Source: Candidatus Glassbacteria bacterium RIFCSPLOWO2_12_FULL_58_11 (GTDB lineage: Bacteria; Gemmatimonadota; Glassbacteria; GWA2-58-10). From it: 25,916 nt of DNA. This document shows positions 13,484 through 20,180 of the stretch, piece after piece. Position 1 is the first letter of the stretch. Each line of letters opens with the position of its first letter. The DNA lies in NCBI GenBank assembly GCA_001780825.1, contig MFIX01000170.1, positions 2,072-27,987 of the forward strand. The letters run 5' to 3'. The notes under the pieces were generated by a model. It had not been told where the DNA came from. It saw nothing but the letters and a program-made list of their open reading frames with translations, and ran no database searches. The translations under genes and the position numbers were made by a program.

Positions 13484-15046
13484 ATGACCGACAGAAGAGG
13501 ATTCCTCAAAGCCGGCAGCGCGGCCGTCTTGCTGGGCACTCTGGGCGCCTCTCCAGCGGCCCGGGCGGATGTCCCGGACCACCTTTGGGAGGGATACGAT
13601 TTCGGTCCGGGTCCGGCCGTGCGGGACAGGCTGGACCAGGGGCCGTTCGGCGAGCAGGGCGTAGATTCCTGGGCCACCATAAATTACACTTCGCCCTCCG
13701 AAAAGCATATCCGCAATTTCGGTTGCGGCCTGGTAGGCTATACCTGGGAGGAGGGCGGGCCCTCGCTGGCCGCGCGGCGGGGAGAACAGACCCTCGAGGA
13801 CCATGTCGAAAAACTGGCCGCACTGCCGTTTGTGGACATCCTCTACATCCGCTGCGACTGGCGCGATGTGCAGAGCAGTCCCGGCCGCCTGGACCTTCAC
13901 CCGGTCTGGGGCCTCACCCTCGATGCGGCTAAGCGTTACGGGCTCAAGGTGGGCTTCCGCGTGCAGCTCTCCAATACGGTGGGCCAGCCCAAAAGGCTCG
14001 CCCTGCCCGATTTCCTGCAGGAGAAAGTCCCGCTGGTCAATATCGGCCGCCGCCCCGGGACAAATTTCGATTTCCGCGAGCCGCGCTACGACCACCCGGA
14101 GTTCCGCAAAGCTTTCCGCGCGCTGAACGCGCTCCTAGCCGCCGAGTTCGACAGCAACCCGCTGTTCGAGTTCATGGACCTGATGATGTACGGGTTCTGG
14201 GGCGAGGGCCACACCGGAGGCCTGCCCAACCCGATACCGGATTACCTGACCGCGGAAAAAACCTTTGCCGAGTTCACCCGCTGGCAGATCGAGGCCTGGA
14301 AAACCGTGCCGCTGGCGGTTAACACCCAGCCCGACAGCAGCCGGGCCGGCAACCGCGAGGTGCAGGATATGCTCGTGCGCTCCGGCGGCTGGCTGCGCTC
14401 GGACAGCATAGTCCACGATGAGCCGATCCAGATCGAGTGCCTCGCCAACCGTCCGCCCTGGAGCGCTGTGGTTATGGAGCAGGGCTGGCGCCGCGATTAC
14501 GATGTGGATCAGATCCCGGTGGATTCGAGCGGGGTCAACTCCAAGGAAAAATCGATGCTCAAGGTGCTGGAGCTGGGAGGCAACTACTGGTCGCTCTGGA
14601 CCGAGGCCGGCAATCTCGCCCGCTATCACGAGCGTTACCCACGAGGCTTCACCACGCTTCAGCAGCGTATGGGCCACCGCGTCCGGCCGGGCTGGGTTTG
14701 GCAGCGCGAACGCGAGGGTCTGCTTGAGCTGATAGTCGGCTTTGTCAATGACGGTGTGGCCGGGGTGCCGGGAGCGCTCCGGGTGACTGTCGAGGCCGCG
14801 GATGGCTCCTGGCGTTCCTCCGGCTGCCTGGATGCCGGCCGGCCGTTCGGCGGCAAGGTGCGCCAGGCCGGTTTCCTGCTCCCGCCGCGGATGTACGGCA
14901 AGAAAATAAAAATCCGGGGAGAAATCGAGACCAAGGGGGTTACCCGGCCGCTGGTCTGGGCCTGCGCCGAGAAACTCGAAGCCGACAACTCCTTTCCGGT
15001 GCAGCTCAAAGAAAAGGGCAAACTGGTCTGGGGAGAGTATTTTTGA
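13484..15046 (+). CDS. Tat-exported TIM-barrel, glycoside-hydrolase-like protein
   Basis: A 520-residue protein. The start at 13484 follows AGGAG (13475-13479). It gives a twin-arginine signal (DRRGFLKAG, residues 3-11) and a hydrophobic stretch to an A-x-A-like cleavage near residue 28 (ARA-DV). The middle has TIM-barrel glycosidase features: YIRCDWRDVQSSPGRLDLH (121-139) followed by a helix and YGLKVGFRV, as in GH42/GH5-like and DUF4832-like proteins, and MYGFWGEGH (235-243), where Glu241 takes the place of the acid/base in 'G-x-W-G-E-W-H' motifs. A C-terminal beta domain begins about 425. Tat export suggests folding or cofactor loading before export. Substrate unknown; catalysis inferred from the motif only. 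Position suggests action on the same glycan as its neighbours. Confidence 0.83.
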   Translation: MTDRRGFLKAGSAAVLLGTLGASPAARADVPDHLWEGYDFGPGPAVRDRLDQGPFGEQGVDSWATINYTSPSEKHIRNFGCGLVGYTWEEGGPSLAARRGEQTLEDHVEKLAALPFVDILYIRCDWRDVQSSPGRLDLHPVWGLTLDAAKRYGLKVGFRVQLSNTVGQPKRLALPDFLQEKVPLVNIGRRPGTNFDFREPRYDHPEFRKAFRALNALLAAEFDSNPLFEFMDLMMYGFWGEGHTGGLPNPIPDYLTAEKTFAEFTRWQIEAWKTVPLAVNTQPDSSRAGNREVQDMLVRSGGWLRSDSIVHDEPIQIECLANRPPWSAVVMEQGWRRDYDVDQIPVDSSGVNSKEKSMLKVLELGGNYWSLWTEAGNLARYHERYPRGFTTLQQRMGHRVRPGWVWQREREGLLELIVGFVNDGVAGVPGALRVTVEAADGSWRSSGCLDAGRPFGGKVRQAGFLLPPRMYGKKIKIRGEIETKGVTRPLVWACAEKLEADNSFPVQLKEKGKLVWGEYF

Positions 15047-15109
15047 GCGATACAGGCTCTTCCGTGGAAGTTTTTGTTTTGTGATAAGTTACGTACTTTC
15101 GTCTTTCGG

Positions 15110-15135
15110 GGTGGAGCCCTCCCGCCTCATTTTTT
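15110..15135 (+). terminator. Weak candidate terminator
   Basis: GGTGGA (15110-15115), a GCCC loop and TCC(C)GCC with one bulge form a short GC stem, followed after three bases by TTTTTT (15130-15135). It follows the Tat protein gene and precedes the amidohydrolase pair, so it could separate two transcripts. Confidence 0.3.
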
Positions 15136-15228
15136 GAGTTGGCTGAAAGGCTTCATTAGCGTATTTTGCACATCCGCGAATAAATCAGCAATTATCCCGG
15201 AATTTTTCTTAATTTGCCGGAGGTCACA

Positions 15229-16392
15229 ATGTTGCCCGGAATTTTTTCCTTTCTTAAGCGGCTTGGTTTCTTTTCTATCCTGGTCCTGTCATTAGTGGCC
15301 CTGTCCTGTTCCGGAGCGCCGGAGAAAGCCGCGCAGAGCGGTTCGGGCGCTTCCGCCGGCGAGGGAGTGGACCGCTTGAGCGTGGAGGAGCTGGCCGCCA
15401 TGCCCAAGATCGATGCACACACGCATATTTCCGGACTGGCCCTGGAGGAGGAAGCTCCCTTTTTCGCCAAGCTGGCCGAACACAACATGAAATGGCTGAC
15501 TATCTGCACTCGGGGCATGAACTGGCCGCGGATGCAGAAAATGACCGATCTGGCGGAGCGTCTGCATCCCCTTTACCCGGAGCAGGTGGCCTGGGCTGCC
15601 TCTTTCAACCTGTCGAACTGGGGCCACCCGGACTGGGAGCAGGCCGCGCTCCAGACTCTCCGGAGCGGCTTCGAGCAGGGCGCGGTGGCGGTCAAGGTCT
15701 GGAAAGAGATCGGCATGGAGCTCAAAGACCCCGACAGCAGCTACGTGATGATCGACGACCCGCGCTTCGACCCGCTTTTCGATTTTATCGAAAGCCGCGG
15801 CAAGACCCTGGTGGCGCATATCGGCGAGCCCCGCAACTGCTGGCTCCCCCTGGATTCGATGACCGCCAACAACGACCGGAAGTATTTCGCGGAAAATCCC
15901 AAGTACCACGCCTGCCTTCACCCGGAAATCCCCCACTACTGGAAACAGATCGCCGCCCGCGACAACGTTCTCAAGAAACACCCGGGCCTGCGGGTGGTCG
16001 GCTGCCACCTCGGGAGTCTCGAGTTCGATGTGGACACGCTGGCCCGCCGCCTGGACGAGTACCCGAATTTCGCGGTGGACATGGCCGCCCGCATCTGCCA
16101 TTTCCAGGTCCAGGACCGGGAAAAGGTGCGCAATTTCATGCTCAAGTACCAGGACCGCCTGCTCTACGGCACTGACCTGGCTATCAGCGCCGGGAGCCCC
16201 AAAGGAGCTTCCCTCGAAGAAACCCTGAAAACCATCGAGGAGACATATCGCAAGGATTATCGCTATTTCGCTACGGATGAGGAAATGTCGGTCTGGGAGG
16301 TCAACGGTCCATTCCGCGGCCTGGACCTGCCCAAGGAAACGCTGAAAAAGATGTTTTATGAGAACGCCGAAAAATGGTATCCGGGAATCTGA
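15229..16392 (+). CDS. Amidohydrolase-2 family lipoprotein, tandem copy 1
   Basis: A 387-residue metal-dependent TIM-barrel hydrolase. GGAGG (15219-15223) lies five bases before the ATG at 15229. Residues 8-26 are hydrophobic and end at Cys27 (VALSC), a somewhat atypical lipobox, so it is probably a lipoprotein. The metal motif is DAHTH (His64, His66). Lys156 in VKVWKEIG, His197 in VAHIGEP, His260 in GCHLGS and Asp316 in YGTDLA occupy the strand positions that supply the remaining ligands and catalytic residues in PF04909 proteins. Family members act on amides, lactones and carboxylates (decarboxylation). A surface-anchored member is uncommon; most are cytoplasmic. The next gene aligns without gaps over the core. 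Confidence 0.9.
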   Translation: MLPGIFSFLKRLGFFSILVLSLVALSCSGAPEKAAQSGSGASAGEGVDRLSVEELAAMPKIDAHTHISGLALEEEAPFFAKLAEHNMKWLTICTRGMNWPRMQKMTDLAERLHPLYPEQVAWAASFNLSNWGHPDWEQAALQTLRSGFEQGAVAVKVWKEIGMELKDPDSSYVMIDDPRFDPLFDFIESRGKTLVAHIGEPRNCWLPLDSMTANNDRKYFAENPKYHACLHPEIPHYWKQIAARDNVLKKHPGLRVVGCHLGSLEFDVDTLARRLDEYPNFAVDMAARICHFQVQDREKVRNFMLKYQDRLLYGTDLAISAGSPKGASLEETLKTIEETYRKDYRYFATDEEMSVWEVNGPFRGLDLPKETLKKMFYENAEKWYPGI

Positions 16393-16495
16393 GCCGCAAG
16401 AGCGGCACGGTTACCTTGTCTGATAAATATGCATTGGCTGGCAAAATTATTCTCTGTCTGATAGTGCAGTACTAACAAAAATCCGTGGAGGTTAT

Positions 16496-17656
16496 ATGCG
16501 TTTCGGATCTGGATTTTCCGGCTCCGCCGGTCAAAAGCTGAAGCTCGTTTCCTTGGCCCTGGCCGCCCTGGCCTTTTTCGCCTGTTCCGGAAAACAACAG
16601 GAGCAGGCAGCCTCTCCGGAAATGGGCGCGGCCCAGGGCGGGATGACAGTCGAGGAGCTTAAAGCCATGCCCAAGGTGGATGCCCACGCCCACGTGATGG
16701 GCCTGACCGAGGCCGAGGAAGGCCCGTTTATCGCCAAGCTCAAGGAGCACAATTTCGCCTGGCTGGATATTTGTACGATCGGCACCAAATGGGACAGCCT
16801 GCAGCTCCAGATCCGGGATGCCGAAAGGCTCAGAGAACGCTACCCGGAGAATATCGAATGGGCCACCTCGTTCAACCTTCAGAACTGGGGCCGGCCGGAC
16901 TGGCAGGAAGCGGCGATAAAGACCATCCAGGAAGGCTTCGACAAGCAGGCGGTGTCGGTAAAGGTCTGGAAAGAGATCGGCATGGTGCTCAAGGACCCGG
17001 ATGGTAAATTTGTGATGATCGACGATCCGCGGTTCGATCCGATTTTCGATTATATCCAGAGCCAGGGCAAAACCCTGGTGGCCCATATCGGCGAGCCGCG
17101 GAACTGCTGGCTGCCCCTGGACTCGATGACCGTCAACAACGACCGCAAGTATTTCGCGGATCATCCCGAGTACCACTCCTACCTGCACCCGGAAATCCCG
17201 GATTTCTGGAAACAGATCGCGGCCCGCGACCACGTGCTGGACAAACATCCGAACCTGCGGGTGGTCGGCTGCCACCTGGGCAGTCTCGAGTACGATGTGG
17301 ACTGGATGGCCGAACACTTCGACAAGTACCCCAATTTCGCGGTGGACATGGCCGCCCGGATCTGCCATTTCCAGGTCCAGGAACGCGAAAAGGTGCGCAA
17401 CTTCATGATCAAATACCAGGACCGCCTGCTCTACGGCACCGACCTGGCAGTGGGCGCCGGTTTCGTGTCCACAGGGCCGGACAGTGCCCTTGCGACGATA
17501 GAGGCGACCTACAACAAGGATTACAAATATTTTGCCACGGATGAGGAGATAGAAGTCTGGGAGGTCACCGGTAAGTTCCGCGGCCTGGCCCTGCCGGCGG
17601 ATGTCTTGAAAAAGATTTTCCACGACAATTTCAGAAAATGGTACCCGGCCTCCTAA
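16496..17656 (+). CDS. Amidohydrolase-2 family lipoprotein, tandem copy 2
   Basis: A 386-residue paralogue of the preceding gene. GGAGG (16487-16491) lies four bases before the ATG. A hydrophobic signal ends in AFFAC with Cys30 as probable lipidation site. His64, His66, Lys156, His197, His260 and Asp316 fall at the same residue numbers as in copy 1, and long blocks are identical (MIDDPRFDP, EPRNCWLPLDSM, FAVDMAARICHFQVQ). The main differences are the lipoprotein linker, residues 93-120 and a loop after Asp316 (VGAGFVSTGPDS here, ISAGSPKGAS there). That loop is near the active-site mouth in this fold, so the two copies may differ in substrate. Function otherwise as for copy 1. Confidence 0.9.
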   Translation: MRFGSGFSGSAGQKLKLVSLALAALAFFACSGKQQEQAASPEMGAAQGGMTVEELKAMPKVDAHAHVMGLTEAEEGPFIAKLKEHNFAWLDICTIGTKWDSLQLQIRDAERLRERYPENIEWATSFNLQNWGRPDWQEAAIKTIQEGFDKQAVSVKVWKEIGMVLKDPDGKFVMIDDPRFDPIFDYIQSQGKTLVAHIGEPRNCWLPLDSMTVNNDRKYFADHPEYHSYLHPEIPDFWKQIAARDHVLDKHPNLRVVGCHLGSLEYDVDWMAEHFDKYPNFAVDMAARICHFQVQEREKVRNFMIKYQDRLLYGTDLAVGAGFVSTGPDSALATIEATYNKDYKYFATDEEIEVWEVTGKFRGLALPADVLKKIFHDNFRKWYPAS

Positions 17657-17708
17657 ACCGGGTTGCCGATTCCAGCACTTCTCAATAGTTGCGGAAGGTT
17701 AAGCTACC

Positions 17709-20168
17709 ATGCAAAATAATAATATTGTCCTGAAAGGTCTTGCGCTGCTCGCAGTCCTGGCTTTGCTGCAATTTACGGGATGCGGCCGCGAGATGAACGG
17801 AGGACCGGCGGAGAAGGCGGCATCCCCGGCCGCGGAGTGGAAGGTGATCGGTCCCGGCGGCGGTGGTGGTGTGTTCCTGCCGACCATCAGTCCGTTCGAC
17901 GAGAATTTCGTTTTCACCCACTGCGACATGACCGCGGCTTATGTTTCTTATGACGGTGGCGTGAACTGGCGCTCGATCAACCTCTGGAACGTGCCCGAAG
18001 ATTTCGAGTTTGACCCGAACAATGCCGGAACGGTATATACCGCGGTCCGCGGATTCAGCTACAGCGAGGACCGGGGCTCGGGTCTGAGCATCCTCTATCG
18101 CTCCGAGGACCGCGGGCAGCATTGGCATGTGATCTATCCGGATGTCTCCAAAGCCAAGTACCTGGATGAGCTTCAGGCGGTAAACCTTAAACCCTCGGAG
18201 ATTGTCGAGGGGGCGTTGGACGGGTCGATCCAGAAAGTTACGGTCGATCCCGCGGACAGCCGGACAATCTACCTGGGGATGGCCCCCCTGGTCTCGTACA
18301 TGGCGGGGTCGGGCCAGCCGGTGAGCCAGCCGGCGCTGCTGGTCCGCTCAACCGATTACGGTGCGACCTGGAAGCTGCTGGCCGAGCTGCCCGGACGCAG
18401 CGTGCTGGGTATTTTCCCGGGCAGCCTGGACGGCCGGCCGGGAGAAATCAATGTCATTACCGAGCGGGCCTCGGTGCGGATCGATGCCGCCAGCGGTGAG
18501 CTCACAGAGCTGCCGAAACCGGCGGAGAGGATTATCTACGCAGAGTCAGGAACAGGCAAGACCGGGACCAAGATTTACGTCATCACACCCATGCGGAACG
18601 CGGGCGGCAAGATCAGCGGAGGAGTATTCCGCAGCGATGACTGGGGCGCAAGCTGGACCCAAGTCAATACCGGGCTGCTGCTGGATGTCCCGCAGGGCGA
18701 GGCGCCACAGATTCCCAGCCTGGGAGTCTGCCGGACCAACCCGGATGTGGTGTACCTCTCCAGCCGCAACGGCCGCTCCGTGCCCCGTGATAACCGGGAT
18801 ATCTGGATTTACGGGATTTTCAAGACCGAGAACGCCGGCGCGGACTGGAAACCGGTCCTGCTCTCCAACTCATTCGGCTACCTGGGAAACAACTATGCCG
18901 GCTCCTGGATGGATGTGATCTACGATCCCGGCTGGGGCGGAAATCCGATCGACCTCGGCGTGGCTCCGGGTAATCCAGACCTTTGTATCGCCACCGACGC
19001 CGGCCGGGCGTACCGCACCCTGGATGGCGGCAAGACCTGGCAGCAGATTTACAGCCAGAACCAGCCGGATGGCACGGTAGCCACCGGCGGGCTGAACGTG
19101 ACCACCTGCTACGGGGTGCATTTCGATCCCTTCGATAAGAACCACTTCTTTATCAGCTATACCGATATCGGTCTTTTCCAGACGCATAGCGGCGGCAAGA
19201 GCTGGTCTTCCTCCATTTCCGGCATCCCGAATCCCTGGGTGAACACCTGCTACTGGGTCGAGTTCGATCCGCAGGTCAAGGATCGTCTCTGGTCGGCCTG
19301 GGGCAATGCGCACGACTTGCCGCGGGACAAGATGTTCGGCAACACCGGTACCTTCGAGCGCTTCCAGGGCGGCGTGGCGGTCTCCGAGGATGGAGGCCGG
19401 AACTGGCGCGCTCTCACCAACGGCATACCGGAAAACACGGTCGGCACCAATGTACTGGTCGACCCGGAGAGCCCGCAGGATTCCCGAACGCTCTACATTA
19501 CGGCTTTCGGCCAAGGGGTATTCAAGTCCAGCGATGGCGGCGCAAGCTGGAAAGAGGCCAACCAGGGCCTGGGGGACAATCGCTGCGCCTGGCAGATCAG
19601 GCGCAATAAAGAGGGAATGCTATATCTGCTGCTGAGCCGCGGGAGAAAAGACCGGGGCCAGGTGACTGTTGCCGGAGCGCTGTACACCAGCGCCGACCAG
19701 GCCGCAAGCTGGCAGCCCGTGGTCCTGCCGGAGGGTGAGAACGCGCCCCACGACCTGCAGATCGACCCGGCCGAGTCCAGTCGCATGTACCTCTGCTGCT
19801 GGGCTGTCGCCCGGGATGACCGGGATGTCGGCGGCGGGCTGTACCGCACCGAGGATGGCGGGAAAAGCTGGAAAATGGTCTTCGATAAGGTGCGGCGGGT
19901 CAACTCCGCCGCTCTCGACCCCGTCAACCCGAATACCATATACCTGAACACCTTCCAGAACTCCGCCTGGCGCAGCGATGACCGCGGCGATAGCTGGCGC
20001 AGGCTCGAGGGCTACCGGTTCAAGTGGGGCCAGCGGGCCATCCCGGACGTCAACAACCCGGGGATGCTCTTCCTGACCACTTACGGCGGAAGCGTGTATT
20101 ATGGTCCGGCCGAGGGCGTGCCGGGAGCGTTCGAGGAAGTCGATAACCTGCCGAAGCAGTGGTGGTAA
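17709..20168 (+). CDS. GH74-like double beta-propeller lipoprotein (12 Asp-boxes), without dockerin
   Basis: An 819-residue lipoprotein (signal to Gly24, Cys25 in FTGC). I count twelve Asp-box motifs (S/T-x-D-x-G-x-x-W and close variants), starting with VSYDGGVNW at 80-88, RSEDRGQHW and RSTDYGATW and ending with RTEDGGKSW and RSDDRGDSW, which fits two seven-bladed propellers as in GH74 xyloglucanases and sortilin-like proteins. The start WKVIGPGGGGGVF resembles the GH74 N-terminus. Asp73 (HCDMTAAY) and Asp486 (YTDIGLF) sit where the two GH74 catalytic aspartates are expected (in known enzymes near residues 35-70 and 465-480). Endo-glucanase activity is therefore possible but unproven. A GGAAGG ribosome site is ten bases from the ATG. 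The next gene, 12 bases on, is a paralogue. Confidence 0.88.
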   Translation: MQNNNIVLKGLALLAVLALLQFTGCGREMNGGPAEKAASPAAEWKVIGPGGGGGVFLPTISPFDENFVFTHCDMTAAYVSYDGGVNWRSINLWNVPEDFEFDPNNAGTVYTAVRGFSYSEDRGSGLSILYRSEDRGQHWHVIYPDVSKAKYLDELQAVNLKPSEIVEGALDGSIQKVTVDPADSRTIYLGMAPLVSYMAGSGQPVSQPALLVRSTDYGATWKLLAELPGRSVLGIFPGSLDGRPGEINVITERASVRIDAASGELTELPKPAERIIYAESGTGKTGTKIYVITPMRNAGGKISGGVFRSDDWGASWTQVNTGLLLDVPQGEAPQIPSLGVCRTNPDVVYLSSRNGRSVPRDNRDIWIYGIFKTENAGADWKPVLLSNSFGYLGNNYAGSWMDVIYDPGWGGNPIDLGVAPGNPDLCIATDAGRAYRTLDGGKTWQQIYSQNQPDGTVATGGLNVTTCYGVHFDPFDKNHFFISYTDIGLFQTHSGGKSWSSSISGIPNPWVNTCYWVEFDPQVKDRLWSAWGNAHDLPRDKMFGNTGTFERFQGGVAVSEDGGRNWRALTNGIPENTVGTNVLVDPESPQDSRTLYITAFGQGVFKSSDGGASWKEANQGLGDNRCAWQIRRNKEGMLYLLLSRGRKDRGQVTVAGALYTSADQAASWQPVVLPEGENAPHDLQIDPAESSRMYLCCWAVARDDRDVGGGLYRTEDGGKSWKMVFDKVRRVNSAALDPVNPNTIYLNTFQNSAWRSDDRGDSWRRLEGYRFKWGQRAIPDVNNPGMLFLTTYGGSVYYGPAEGVPGAFEEVDNLPKQWW

Positions 20169-20180
20169 TCCAGGAAGGAC

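Noticed and set aside
16393..16406. GCCGC-aaga-GCGGC hairpin after the first amidohydrolase stop as a terminator
   Set aside because: Five-base stem without a T run; likely chance in GC-rich DNA.
16472..17623. 383-codon open frame on the minus strand
   Set aside because: Antisense to the second amidohydrolase, whose metal motifs are intact. A similar antisense frame over the first copy exists only because the two genes are paralogues.
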